Notes under the pieces: model-generated | Database searches by the model: none | What the model was told of the DNA's origin: nothing | What the model saw: the letters and a program-made list of their open reading frames with translations, nothing else | Source: Dipodascopsis uninucleata var. uninucleata | Lineage: Eukaryota; Ascomycota; Lipomycetes; Lipomycetales; Lipomycetaceae | Assembly (NCBI GenBank): GCA_030568195.1 | Contig: JAJLTO010000004.1 | Coordinates: forward strand, 372,001 to 436,000 | Direction: 5' to 3' | DNA: 64,000 nucleotides | Made by a program: the position numbers and the translations under genes | In this document: piece after piece, positions 42,238-55,858 of the stretch | Layout of the letters: every line of letters begins with the position of its first letter | Position numbering within the stretch: the first letter of the stretch is position 1

Positions 42238-45200
42238 TTACGCATAGTCTAGTAAAGATCTCAATCGTTCGATATCTACCGAATCGGATATCAGAAGCTC
42301 CCGCGCCTTAAGTGCCCTGCAATATAATATTAGTTCACATTGCAGCTGATTGGTTTCTAACGGCACATACCAATTAATTTCCTCACGTTCTTTCATAGCA
42401 TATTCTACTTCAGATGCGACTTTCGTGGCATCATCGATAATAGTATTAGGTAACCCAGCTAGGCGAGCAACATTAAGACTTTCTAAACGTTAGCTACGAG
42501 ACAACTGTTAAAGTCAAGTATAAGTATTTCACCTACCCGTAGGAACGATGAGCAATTCCCTCTACAGCACGATACAAAAATGCTATTTCTTCGGTACCAT
42601 CTATGAAATATAACTTAGTTGAATACCATGGACGAGTGAGAATGATTCTACCTACCGTCGTTTTGTTGTTCTATGTATCCCATATAAACGTTTCGAACTA
42701 CTTCTGGATATCTCTCCGTAAATGAACACAAAAGTGGATAATGCGTAATAAACAGTGTAAGCGCTTTGATTTCAGTTATAAAATACGATAGAACTGAATA
42801 TGCTATCGACATACCATCTATCGGGCCAGTTCTATAATACAGCAAATATTAGAATCACATCTACGTCTCAGCTAAACTTCGAATCCTACCCTCTACCAAT
42901 TTCATCTAAAAGAACAAGTGATCTAGGAGTAGCAACCTTGATAATATCACTACATTCGTGAAGCTCCACCATAAAAGTAGACTCGCCGGCCATCATATTA
43001 TCATATGCGCCCATTCGAGTGTAAACGGCATCTAAAATTCCTAATGTCGCAGACTTTGCAGGAACATAGCACCCAATCTGAGCCATTATTGCTATTAGAG
43101 CTGTCTGTCGAACATATGAGCTCTTACCACCCATATTGGGACCCGTTATTATGATAGATCTTGTTGCATTCGAAGAGATATCAATATCATTAGGAACATA
43201 ATTATCAAGCAAGATATGTTCCACTATAGGATGCCGACCTTCTTGTACTCTGACACAGGGTTTATCCAAAAAATTCGGTTTCGAGTAGTTAGGTTGAGCA
43301 GAGACTTGTGCAAGAGACATTAAACAATCAACGGCCGCTAACTCCTGCACAACTTCACGAAACTTCTCATACTTTGAGGATATCAAAACCAAAAAATCCT
43401 TGTACGCATCATTACAAGCTATAGTTAGGGACTCTCTACGCTGATCCAACTCCTTAACTAATTTAATTACTTGTGGTGGATGAAATCGAGATACTGACTT
43501 TGTACCACTAACTTTTATCCAATTTTTAGGTAGAGATTTCGTCTCTGAATTCTTGACTTCTATGAGATATTCTATACCAGCTACCGTCACATATTTGAGA
43601 AGAGACTTATTTAGCAAATTTCGAATGCTAGACAGGACCAATTCTAGTTCATTCTCTATCGCTGCAATTGCCATCTTTTCGTCTTGAATTCTCGGGTATT
43701 TAGACTCGTCTTTAAAAAATGTGTATTTTTCGTTCCTGTATGCGGCATCATGATCAAATTCATTTAAAAAGAGCGCGACATCACTTTTCAGTGTAGGTAA
43801 TATTTTTATGCAGTTATTAATTATATCTGAATCCAGCCGTTTGTCATTTATTGATGTAGGAAGGAATGTTGTAGAAATTTTCATAAAAGCTCTTAGTATC
43901 ACCAATAGCTCTGAACGTGAGCTTCTGCCATAGTGCACCCGAATCAGGCCATTTTCAAGATCAGGCAGTTTAGATAATAGATTTGAAAGATGCTCTACTC
44001 TTATATCATCTCCATCTTTGAATACCTCAATAGCTTGAATCCGCTGTTCGAGCACGCTTCTATCTGCCAAAGGATGACCTATCCATTTTCTCATAAGTCG
44101 TTGGCCGAATTTCGTACGAGTATGATTCATGACCCAGAAAAGACTTCCTTTTTCCGTGTTGTCAGTCAGGTTTTTATAAATCTCCAAGCTAGACAGAGCA
44201 TTCCCGTTTAGGATCATATAAGAGCGCATTTTGAGATTCTCAAAGCAAGTGCTAAGCTCAAAAACACGTTCAAGACCATAATCAGAAAGGAATTTGATCA
44301 TCGCTGAAAGACAGACAGCTGTGGAATTTGACAGGTTCAATGCAGCGTCCAATAGCTCATTATTTTGTTTCGATTTTTCTTCTTCTCGACACGATCTGAG
44401 CTTGTTACTATAGTAATTTGTCAAATGAGATTTAGCATCATCAACGTCTGGCTTTGATATATTTTCAATCCGTATAGAGCTACTTGTACTCTTACTTGAC
44501 GAAACATTTGCCAGCACCTTTCTAGATTCTTTGGAGATTTCCCCAACTATAATAATTTCGCAAGGCTGAATGTGAAGTAGCCTTGTCTCGAGTTCACCCC
44601 TCAGGAATCCATCACTAAATTCCTCGTATACCACTTGGCCAGTTGAAGGCGCCACAGCAACGATTCCAATAGTTAGGTTTGAATCAGATATCTGCTCCTC
44701 GCAAATACTTAACAGAAATTCGCCGCTAGAACTGGTGTTACATCCTTCTTCCGAAGTAAAAGATTCAACATATGTTCCTCTAGTATAAAGCTCTGTCAAT
44801 TTACGCGCAAAAGGACCACTTCTATTATCTCCTGCTGCTTTCAGTGCAGCAGTTTCTGTCTGACGAACAATGCCTACCTTGTGTCCTTTTTCAATTAATC
44901 TTTTGACATGGACATAAATCCTATTAACTGGTACACTAGATGAGGCAAATTTTTCTTGTTGCGTAGCTGGATTAAACGGTTCTTCGATAGTTTTCCATCC
45001 TGGGGATAAGTAGATGTTGAGCTCTTTGGATGCAATATATGCGTCATTACCATAAAAGTGAAACTTGTAGCCTACTTCGATTGCTAATACCGTACTCTGA
45101 TTATCCCTTTTGATGTCCACATACTGTTGCTCTAAAGGAGTAAGTTTTCTGGCCTTGTTTTTTGAATTTACACTTGCAGACTTGCGTCTAGTGTCTTTCA

Positions 45201-45705
45201 TGGAAAATCTCGATCTGAGATCTCGCACAATTTCTTCGTTAGTATCCTCGAAGGGGATATCAGTGAAGTCATCGTCCAGTCCAGTATCCGTCACTTTCTC
45301 ATAACTGGAGTGCTCTGATTCATCTAACGCGCTACTGGAACTGTGATTAGATTTTATATTATCGAATGATTCTTGCAAAGGTGCCGATGTATTGTTGATA
45401 CGATCATGTAAGTCGAGCTCGGGAAGGTCCCTCTTCTGACGCTTCAATGATCTTATATCGTCTGCAGCTGGCGAAATTTTTCCAGATATTCTATCGTAAT
45501 TCTCTGTGAGGATATTTGAAAATCGCTTGAGAGAATCAGATCCGGTTTCAGATGATTTGCGGCGTTCACTTTGCGCATCTTGTGATGACAGTGGTGATGG
45601 ACTTGCCGTCAGTGACGATACTAATTGACCCTGCTTGTCCAAATCTACAGGCGACTTTCGCTGAAAAAAAGAATTCAAAGTTTTCTGTGAAGTTTTCGGT
45701 GCCAT
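42238..45705 (-). CDS. MSH3: DNA mismatch repair protein Msh3
   Basis: Five exons (minus): 42890-45705, 42656-42831, 42537-42600, 42371-42478, 42238-42316, giving 1080 aa. Msh2-Msh3 recognises insertion/deletion loops. The frame continues upstream of 45705, but only through a non-ATG codon. Met at 45705-45703 opens MAPKTSQKTLNSFFQ, whose QKTLNSFF (residues 7-14) is a PCNA-binding PIP box, which fixes the start. MutS-I follows with TPLEQQYVDIKRDNQSTVLAIEVGYKF, the Msh3-type signature; then the lever/clamp, Walker A GPNMGGKSSYVRQTALI and Walker B DEIGRG split by intron 1. THYPLL and YRAVEGIAHRSYGLNVARLAGLP are in the 3' exons. All four introns fall in the last 650 nt. An ACGCGT lies 123 bp upstream. 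Confidence 0.95.
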
Positions 45706-46099
45706 TTCTGTTACTAATGCACAGTTATTAGACGCGAATCTCAGCTGAGCATATTGATTATGAATTATGTGAAGGCAATTTAGTGAAGGCAATAATTGGA
45801 ATTTTCAAATTTTTTTGGCATTTCGCGACGCGTTCTACACTGCAGCCTAATAACATAAAACATCGGCCACAATACAGCAGACGGGAATTTAACATTAAAA
45901 TATTAAATTTTAATATAAGTTCAAGATCAAATAGAAAGCATAATATTTTTTTATTATACAGATGCAAAAAAGTGAGAAAGTCTACAAAAAAAATTAGCAC
46001 GAGACGCCGGTATCAACTTTTAATCATTGCTAGCACAGTCAGCTACCCTTCTCTATTATAGAATAAAATAAACACAAAACGCGGAATAAATTAGCACTT
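45706..46099. other. Intergenic: MSH3 promoter and TAD3 3' region
   Basis: About 390 bases with TTTCGCGACGCGTT around 45821-45835, combining an MCB-like hexamer and a TTTCGCG (E2F/SCB-like) core. No coding signal. Confidence 0.5.
45821..45833. promoter_or_regulatory. MCB/E2F-like TTTCGCGACGCGT upstream of MSH3
   Basis: Compound TTTCGCG and ACGCGT sequence about 120 bp upstream of the MSH3 ATG. It is the best G1/S-type site in the window. Confidence 0.5.
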
Positions 46100-47564
46100 T
46101 TAGGCATTAATATTCTCCTCTAGATTCGGGAATCTCGCATCTTTAGCACCATTATACTTCCATGTAAAAAAACGCCAGTTAAGTAGTTTGTTCCGATGTA
46201 TAGAATAACCAGGACCACTAGAAGGTTCAAGTCCTCCAGATCGGGGCATTTGCTTGATATATACAAGACGTGAAATACGAGAGTGAACCAAAGCCATGCA
46301 GCACATTGAACATGGTTCATGTGTTGTTATTAATTCAAGATTATGGCACAGGTATGCGAGCTGCTGAGGAGTTTGTGGATCACCATTTTTAGCATGTTCC
46401 ATTCGCCTAGCTCTCTCTAGCTCTGCAACCTTTGCGACGCATGCCATTATACTGTGATTTAGCGGATTCCCAGTGGTATTTCTTACATCATATGCTGAAA
46501 CCACTACTTTAGAGGTAGTAGGATCAATAATCATGGTAGCAATTGGTACCTGTAAACGTATACATGTTAGAATGTAACAATACAACAAGAGAGAAGCCAT
46601 ATTACATACCTCATTGTTGAGTTTCGCAGACTCGATTAGGCGCGCAAGCTCGTCAAAATGCTTCATAATCTTTATTTCCTCGTCTTCAGGGAGTTCCAAA
46701 ATACTATTTATAACCATAAAAGCTAAAGTCAGTATCTGAAATTGACAATATAACATGCAAAATACTCAAACCTACACTGCGTGTGGATTACCTCTCCACA
46801 TTATCGGCCATGTTCCTTCCGACCACTCTTTGGACTGTTGTTTAGTCAACGCAGGATACTTGGGGGCTTGCTTTATGTATGGGACGAGTATCTGGTCATT
46901 CTTAGAGTTCTCTGGAATCAGCTCTTTCATGGGTGCGAGAAGTCGGTTTATTTCACTCTCAGATGGAACTGCATTGACCGAACACACTAGTAGTGACAGA
47001 TATATTTGGTCAGATGAAAGTCCTGCAACTGACTCCTGATCGGACATTTTCACAAGCCTTCTAAGGTGTAGAAGAGAGTGAGGATCCAATGGTAGCTGCT
47101 GCTTTAATATTCTAAAATTGAGCTGTTAGAAGAATAGTTTGTCAGGGGGAGTACTCTCGTGCGGCGACTTACGATATAACTTTGGTAGCAATCTTGGCAG
47201 GAATAGTGGTAGCCCAGACGTCCACTGTAACAAAAAATGTTAGCATTAAGTCTTATCATTATCTATGAATACATTCATTGGCTGCTGCTAACTGACCCAG
47301 CTCCAGTTCTTCATGGTCATCTGGAGACTTGACTTGCACAAAAGACCGACTAGAGATCACGCTTTGTCCTGTTGATATCTTTTCTTTTGTAGCCGCATTG
47401 GATATAGCTAAAGTGTTATCTGCTGAGCAAAACACATCCGGATAAGAAGAAGACAGTGACAAATGTGGAATGTGAGGTGTTTTGTGATGCAGATACGCGT
47501 CGGTGCCCGTGGTAGTGGTGGTCGTGCTTCCTGCAGCCGACCTAGATCCCACGGATGGCGACAT
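46100..47564 (-). CDS. TAD3: tRNA adenosine-34 deaminase regulatory subunit Tad3 (ADAT3)
   Basis: Five exons (minus): 47297-47564, 47173-47224, 46776-47111, 46610-46703, 46100-46549, giving 399 aa. With Tad2 it converts wobble A34 to inosine in the anticodon. Exon 2 gives VDVWATTIPAKIATKVI, the Tad3 N-terminal signature. EWSEGTWPIMWRGNP and EIKIMKHFDELA follow, then the deaminase fold VPIATMIIDP. The HAE motif is replaced by HSI (NPLNHSIMACV), so the catalytic Glu is missing, as expected in Tad3. The Zn ligands are kept (THEPCSMCCMALVHSR). The C-terminus has the SGGLEPSSGPGYSIH loop that caps the active site. The first donor is GTCAGT and the third GTAGGT; each gives the only phase-consistent join. 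The first 80 residues are Ser/Thr-rich. Confidence 0.93.
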
Positions 47565-48564
47565 TTTCCTTTTCTTTTTTTCCTCTATTTTGAATATATT
47601 TACTATATGTATATACAACTTAACTCTTTTGCCGCTTTGCACTCTAATCAGCTAAAACTGTCTTCAATCTGCAAATATATCGATTTTATTGTGTCTCGTT
47701 ATTCATCTCTCATTTTCTTAACTCTCTCTATAATAGTTTTTTTTTTCTAATTACAATTTCATTTTTTCCTTTCCTTTAACTTCGTGCGAACTTTTCTTAC
47801 CCGGTCATAGTTAGTTTCATTTGGTTGCTATGACAACCGATCAATGTAATTACTTATATAGTATTATGTAAATATTACATATATTAATGTAATAAAGTAT
47901 AATATATTACCTCAGCACGACGATAGAATGTGGTTCCAAGTTCTGTGATGTTTCCCAACAAGGAAATGAGAAAAGTTTTTGGTTAGCTGAACTCTGCACT
48001 ATTACAACGCTACTATGACTACGGCAGGTACTCTCGGTTCAACTCGGCTAACGTTTAAGATCTACTTTTAAACATTCTAGATGATAGTTATGTGAATATA
48101 TAGCCTGTATGGAGAATATTATTATTGCGTGACTTCAAAAGAGTAACCTGGGTGAAAAGAAAAAATTCTGTGCGATATGCCCGAGATCTTGCCGCCTTTT
48201 GAGCCGATGTCGCTGTTCGTTTAACCCTCGTGCCATACACAAGTAAGATAATAGTAATAGTTACCAACATCGACACGTGATATAAAGTCGACTTGTACTT
48301 CGCTTGGGACAACGCCTAAAAGAGTCATAGCAGTAGTAGCCTTTTCTTACAATATTGTATTTTAAGAAATATTTTCGACGGATTTTTATATAAGTTTACT
48401 GTCTAGTATAATCGTTTGCTATCCTTTCTAAAGGTGTACCGTACCACCTTCTTTGAACTATATACAGTGGGTGTCATTTAGTCTTGAAAAAGTACCATAT
48501 TTGCACGAAGCATTGATACATTGTTATAAAAAATTTTCTGGGTATTAAAGAACGAAGAGAAAAA
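47565..48564. other. Divergent promoter region between TAD3 and the DAHP synthase gene
   Basis: About 1 kb. A possible two-exon minus-strand mini-gene (48239-48328 plus 48088-48147, about 49 codons) has a GTATGG donor and a CACCCAG acceptor, but no family match. Alternatively the same strand has an open 60-codon hydrophobic frame. Neither is strong enough to call. The rest is AT-rich. Confidence 0.35.
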
Positions 48565-50132
<1,568 letters not shown>

Positions 50133-50648
50133 GATCTGAATACTGAGGAACTTGGTTTTTATTTCGATTTTTAAATGAAAAGAATTGATGCAATGATAGC
50201 TTTAACATTGTGAATAATTGAATGGCTAAGGCTGTTTCCGTGAACGCTATGCGTTGTTTTCAATTTTTTTATAATTGTACGTTTTTTCGGTTTATGGCTG
50301 TATAACTTTCGTTTCTATTCAAAAGAGTTCGCCTAGATAGTTTTAATACTTAAAAAAGACTGTTATTGATATAGGTAATTGATTTTGGTTATTATTTAGT
50401 AAATATAAGTTTCTCGTATATGAGAGGATCCTCATAATTCTTAAAGCATGTAGCGGAAGCGTTAAATTTAGGAATGATTAAAACATATTTATGCGGAACT
50501 AGAACCGATGTAGTCTATGTACAAGATCAGCAGTTCAGCAAATATTTAATAGCTTGCTCCAACAGAAGCAAAAAATCAAATGAGCGCTGTTAAAAGCCGT
50601 GTTTGTAATGTGTAAGAAAATAAGGAAAATGATAGTGCGCGTACAGCT
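50133..50648. other. Convergent intergenic region
   Basis: About 515 AT-rich bases between the DAHP synthase and mL50 3' ends; no feature seen. Confidence 0.5.
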
Positions 50649-51734
50649 TTATTCTTGAATCTTTACGTTAGTGCCCTCAAATGTTTTCGGGTCGATAAAT
50701 AACTTCGTTGCATAAGGGTTATATGGATCTTCTTTTAGAAGGCCATATTTCTGATTACGCTTTGAGTCAAGCAAATAGTACGAGATAATGTCCTTGATCT
50801 TTGTAGCTTTGGTAAAAACCAAATCTGGTATGCTACGGCCGCTTAGCTGACTAATCTTCTTAGAGATCTATACGCTTATTAGTATTGATTTTAGCATAAT
50901 ATCCTCACAAATTTCAATAACACATACCGCGAAGCGAGAAGAAATATCATCTATCGAAAACTCATATATATCAAAGTCAAGTTTAGGTATAGTACTTCTC
51001 TCCAGGAGCTCGACAAATGGATCAGTATCAGTCTCTGAGTCAAGTTCAATAAGTGTTCTTTTAGGATTTTCGGGCCACTCAACCTCAATCATTCCTAGAT
51101 GATTCGCAACAACTAAAGTTGCAATTTTTTCGAGTACCTCTTTGTCATGTACAGCATCCTTTGATTTCCAGACGTCAATTGATATTTTCTCAAGTTCTCG
51201 TCTCCACGATCTCTCCTGTACAGGTCTTGGTTGTCTAAATCCAATTTCCACAATCTCAGCATTCTCGAACTCAGAGGGATCTAGTTGGTCTACATTTTCG
51301 GCAACGGTTGCTCTAATTTCTGATACTCTGTTTGCGAGATCTTCTAATGTGACTGCTCCCGTAATTTCTTCGTAAACCCCTTCTTCATTCTCAGAGACTT
51401 CTTTCTCTTTGACACCAGCAGCCTTGAGCTCAGCCTTCTCAGCCTCACTCAATTTACTTCCACCAGCTACCTCCCTTCCTTCCGATTCTGCGTGTACTAC
51501 AGAATTTGAATGCAAAAACTGTCGTCTTGTGATGTTTGTGAACTGAAAGGTGTGCGCAGTTGTATAACGCAAACTATACCTATGGAAACAAATACTTCCG
51601 TGACGCAAATTTCTAGAAGAATTCACACTCGATTGATTAAGGCTGCTTATTGACAAAGATCTCTGAGTTATCTTAACTCCTGAACTCGATAATCGACGCA
51701 TTGGCCCCGAAACAGATCCCATTGGGACCACCAT
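50649..51734 (-). CDS. Probable mitochondrial large ribosomal subunit protein mL50
   Basis: Two exons (minus): 50928-51734 and 50649-50867, phase 0, GTATGT donor, giving 341 aa. The first 80 residues are rich in Arg, Ser and Thr (RRLSSSGVKITQRSLSISS, NITRRQFLHSNS) and look like a long mitochondrial presequence with a cleavage region near HSNS. A Lys/Glu helix (LSEAEKAELKAAGVKEKE) follows. The C-terminal half contains FSIDDISSRFAISKKISQLSG, TKATKIKDIISYYL and a closing PKTFEGTNVKI, resembling the acyl-carrier-like fold and final LP-N-KI of mL50/MRPL50. Without the second exon that domain is lost. Targeting is convincing; the precise ribosomal assignment is moderate. Another mitoribosomal protein is the main alternative. 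Confidence 0.6.
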
Positions 51735-52215
51735 CTTCCTTCTAGTTCAACGCAGTTTCGCTTCACCCGCTATAAATCAGTACTTCCCGCGAAATACTAT
51801 CTCAAGTCTATAAATAGTAACTCACTAGGATTCAAAAGTTACAGTGCCGAATTGTTATCTTCTAAGACTTGTTGGTAATAAAATTTATCTAAAATAGTAG
51901 AATCTTCGGTCTGCAGGAAAATATAAATTTTTCTGCACGGAATTTTTTTTCTCGGGAAGAAGTAATTGATAATTTCCTTAATAGTGGCTTTAAATTTATG
52001 GCTTAAGTAAATAACATTCCTCAACTGAAGGAATTAATGCAACGATAGTTTTGGATATATGTACACCTACTCTCTATTGTCTAGTAAATAAAATTCGAAA
52101 ACTGGTCAATTCTTACAGTTCCAAAAAAATCAGCAGGTTTCTTCACGCTCCTCAAAGATACACAATTTCATACATATCCTTTTGTAAATCGTCTTTATAT
52201 ACTTCTTTGTAAGAG
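51735..52215. other. Divergent promoter between mL50 and COX14 genes
   Basis: About 480 bases separating two nuclear genes for mitochondrial proteins. No clear shared motif was found. Confidence 0.5.
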
Positions 52216-52613
52216 ATGGTTCGTCCTATTGCCAGAAATCTTTCTCGGAGATTAAATCAACGTCCTTGGTATGTGACTGCGGCCGACATCTTCCACCGTC
52301 TAACAGTACTTACTCTCATGGGGGGAACTTGTAAGTATTTTTTACTATAATAGTTCTAGAATGTGCAGTTTTGAGCTGCTACTTACTTTGTATCTAGTAT
52401 ATTATGTGGGATTCACAGGATATGCCCTTTGGTGGAATCACAGTAAGCGACAGGAATACTTTAGAGAGCATCCTGAGGAGCTGGTAAGTAGATATAGTTC
52501 TACAAGTACTGTATAGTGTCATTCTAATATGAGTTATATTAAAGGAGAGAATTAAGCAGGAGAAGTTAAGGGAAAAAATGCAGGCTACCGGTGAAATAAA
52601 AGAGAATAACTAA
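52216..52613 (+). CDS. COX14: Cytochrome c oxidase assembly protein Cox14
   Basis: Three exons: 52216-52330, 52398-52483 and 52545-52613, giving 89 aa. Cox14 is a small inner-membrane protein that binds newly made Cox1 and links its translation to assembly. The conserved block WYVTAADIFHRLTVLTLMGG is followed by the membrane segment (completed in exon 2: LYYVGFTGYALWW) and a short NHSKRQEYFREHPEEL tail. Exon 3 adds a charged helix. Compared with the 70-aa budding-yeast protein it has a slightly longer basic N-terminus (VRPIARNLSRRLNQR). Donors are GTAAGT in both introns and all phases agree. It is too short and too split for simple ORF calling. Confidence 0.9.
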
Positions 52614-53393
52614 ACTGTTTTGCGATAATCTGGTACGTTATATTCTTGCGTTAAAATCAGTTATAGTCATCTTCAATATCCGCTCACGTTCAGTCGATTA
52701 CTTTTCAAGCTGACAGACATTTTGAATGCTGTATATGTTCAATAGCTCATTTCGTATATAAGTAGAGATCTTTAAACTTCCGAATTGAAAGCTATCTGTT
52801 ATGGCGTGCTCAATATATATGCGAGCAAATATCTATTAGATACTTTACCTTCATGTTATATTTCTTGTTTAAATCACTAAATCTACGCTGATTTTCGGTA
52901 CATGCTCCTCCTTTAATTGATATATTTACGTGTCTAATGACGCTTGTTTACTTGCAGTTTTTCCTGACTTGAATGTAAGCTCAATGAACATGCTACCATT
53001 GGAAGAACTGGTAATTTATGTGATAGTTAGGTTTTGAAAGCTTTATTCAGATAATCTCCAAATAAATTTTGTACATAGATTTTCGTCATATGCTCTGTCT
53101 TGATTTAATGTTCAAGTTATCTCTTTTAATCATTTAATTACTATTTCCATTCCATGTTTCTGATTTATTTGTGGTGTTGCAAGAGTAATTCTTGATTATG
53201 ACTTTCAGTTCGTCCCAATCCTAAACATTGCTATGATGACGGAGACTGTTTCTCGAGATGATCTGTACTTCAACAATCTCTTAAAAGTAGCTGTTTAGGG
53301 AAGGACCAATCTTTATTTTGTCTACAATAGAATTTAAAAGGGAATGGTACTGATAGATCGTACTGAATTTGTTCGACTATCTGATACTGTCAT
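52614..53393. other. Intergenic between COX14 and the ABC1-kinase gene
   Basis: About 780 AT-rich bases; should include the kinase promoter. No supported feature. Confidence 0.5.
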
Positions 53394-55676
53394 ATGTCAT
53401 TCAAAATGTTGTTGGTCGGAGCGCAGGCTCGGTGTATGCTGCTTCGAAGTAGTAACTTTATATTTGGACGCTCCGTCGTTTTCCGATCAAATGTTATGGA
53501 ATTCAAATTAGCTATACCAAGAAGAATCGGTAAAGAGCGAAAAGGCTTTAAACCGTCTCTTTGTTTAAAATCAATAGCGAAAAATTCTGTGTCTGGATTG
53601 TTGTTGTTTTCTCTCTTTCCTGATGTTAAGTGCGATAGCAGCAGCTTTCCTACTATCATTAATGATATCGATAATACATCAGAAGAAACGAGAGAAGAGT
53701 ACCTACTTAACCAGTCAGAGAGAGAAAGAGCTGGAAATTTGAAACGGAGAATTACTATTAATTGCTCTTTGTTACGTAAAACGTTAGATATAGTCTATTC
53801 AGTATATGATTCAATTACTATTGTCATTAGATTGATGCACTTGGCCGTGATTTTCATGCCTGTCATAGCTGGTAGTCTGATAATGTTATTCGGGAAACGG
53901 CATTTGGAGCTGCATAATGAGAGAACAGGAGCTATTTTGTGGTACAAGCTTCTTGTGACAAATATGGAACTGGCAGGTCCGACATTCATTAAGGTAAGAG
54001 AATGACTTGATCTGTATAAGGTCTCTGTTCAAAAACATTGGAATTCTGAAACACTTTTGCTGAATCATATTATATAGCTAGGACAATGGGCAGCATCCAG
54101 GACGGATATGTTTCCTAGACAGATGTGTGTTGAGCTTTCAAAACTTCATTCAAACGTAAAAGCCCACAAGCTGTCATTCACCAAGAAGGAGATTGAGAAG
54201 GCATTTAATGGAACTAAGTTTGAGGACATTTTCGATGAATTTATAAATGAACCTCTTGGTATTGGGGCAATTGCTCAAGTCTATAAGGCGAAATTATCAA
54301 AGCACCTATTAGAAAAGCTTCCTGAAAAAGAAAGAAACGACGGCTGGGTAGCTGTGAAAGTACTTCATCCCAATGTTGAGAGCAGCGTACATCGGGACCT
54401 TCAAATAATGAAGTTCTTTGCCGCTGCTATCGATATCATCCCTACTATGGAATGGCTTTCACTACCTGACGAAGTGAAAATGTTTGATCAAATGATGAAG
54501 CTTCAAATGGATTTGCGAATAGAGTCCACCAATCTTTCTATCTTTCGTGAGAATTTCATGAGCAGATCTCGTGTCCACTTCCCAGTATCATATTCGAGTC
54601 TTATTCCGAATAACAGTTCCAGACGTGTTCTTGTTGAAGAATATATTCCAGCAGTACCCATGAACAAATTACTATCTTTGCCAGCAGAAAACAGATTAAG
54701 CATTGAAGAAGATGTTGCTGACGTTGTATTAAATGCATTTTTAAATATGCTGCTGATCGATAATTTTGTCCATGCTGACTTGCACCCTGGAAACATTATG
54801 GTTCGTCTCGTCAAAGTACCAAAATTTCAAGATTCTTTCCGTCATCAAACTGGAACATCTTCTCTTGTTTGGGGTAAGAATATCTCGTATGACGTTGAGG
54901 ATACTAACAAGGTTACATCTGATCTTATGGCTATAAGTGATCCCAAAGAATTTAGACGGCATTTGAGCCAATTGTCGGAAGCTGGATATAAGCCAGAAGT
55001 GGTGTTTCTTGACGCTGGACTAGTCACTGAGCTTAATGCAACAAACCGTAAAAATTTTATTGATCTATTTACTGCAATTGCGGAATTTGACGGCTACAGA
55101 GCGGGTGAACTCATGGTTCAAAGATCCAGAACTCCGGAGACTGTAATCGAGCCAGAAGTTTTTGCATTGAGAATTCAACATCTTGTTCTCGCAGTAAAGG
55201 CAAAAACATTTACGCTTGGAAAAATAAAGATAGGTGATATTTTAAACGAGGTTTTGACTATGGTTCAGCGCTATCATGTTAGAATGGAAGGCGACTTTGT
55301 TAATGTGGTACTATCTATTCTTCTCTTGGAGGGCATAGGCCGACAACTTGATCCCAATTTAGATTTCCTTTCCAGGTTGGTGATATTCTATTTGGTTGAA
55401 AATTTATTTCTTAAGCGTACTAACAACTCCAAGATCACTGCCAATTCTAAGACGCCTTGGAGCCCAGAGCAGTTCGAACGTTCTGAAGGACCAATCTCTT
55501 GCTCCCATGCTCAAAGTGTGGGTCGCATTGGAAGCACGTGAATTTGTCACTGGCTCTGCGCAAGATGTGAGTGAAGTCTTCGACATCCTTATATTATATA
55601 TGAAAGTTACTAACATAGCTTCCATGCTTAGATCGTCCGATTAGTTCATTATGATAGATTATGCCCCAATATATAG
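53394..55676 (+). CDS. Mitochondrial ABC1/ADCK-family atypical kinase (Mcp2/Cqd2-like)
   Basis: Four exons: 53394-53993, 54078-55375, 55434-55566, 55632-55676, giving 691 aa. UbiB-family proteins of the inner membrane control coenzyme Q and lipid handling. A basic N-terminal presequence is followed by a membrane segment (LMHLAVIFMPVIAGSLIMLF). The family KxGQ motif KLGQWAASR forms across intron 1. The ATP-binding loop EPLGIGAIAQVYKAKL keeps the Ala-rich loop, and VAVKVLHPNV carries the lysine. LVEEYIPAVPMNKLL, DNFVHADLHPGNIMV and VFLDAGLVTEL are the catalytic and metal motifs. The two 3' introns both have TACTAAC branch sites. Splicing gives LDFLSRSLPILRRLG and a final IVRLVHYDRLCPNI, whereas read-through frames are unlike the family. 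Mcp2/Cqd2 or ADCK2 is the closest type. Confidence 0.9.
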
Positions 55677-55858
55677 GCTATTCTAGTGCTATATAAAAAA
55701 TAACAAAAAGATAGAACGGACAGACAACAAAGTTCTATGAGATGAGCATTATGTACAAAACAAACTTGGACGCATTATATACAAAATATCTCTCAAGTAT
55801 TAGAGTCTAGGAACGGATTCTAGCTCTCCGCTTTAAATTATTATATACTAAAGCACGA

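Noticed and set aside
45703-45792. N-terminal extension of MSH3 upstream of its ATG
   Set aside because: The extension begins at a non-ATG codon, whereas the Met at 45705-45703 directly precedes a PIP box, the usual Msh3 N-terminus.
55376-55541. Unspliced C-terminus of the ABC1 kinase
   Set aside because: Read-through gives a tail unlike the family. Splicing at GTTGGT with a TACTAAC branch site restores the conserved LSRSLPILRRLG end.
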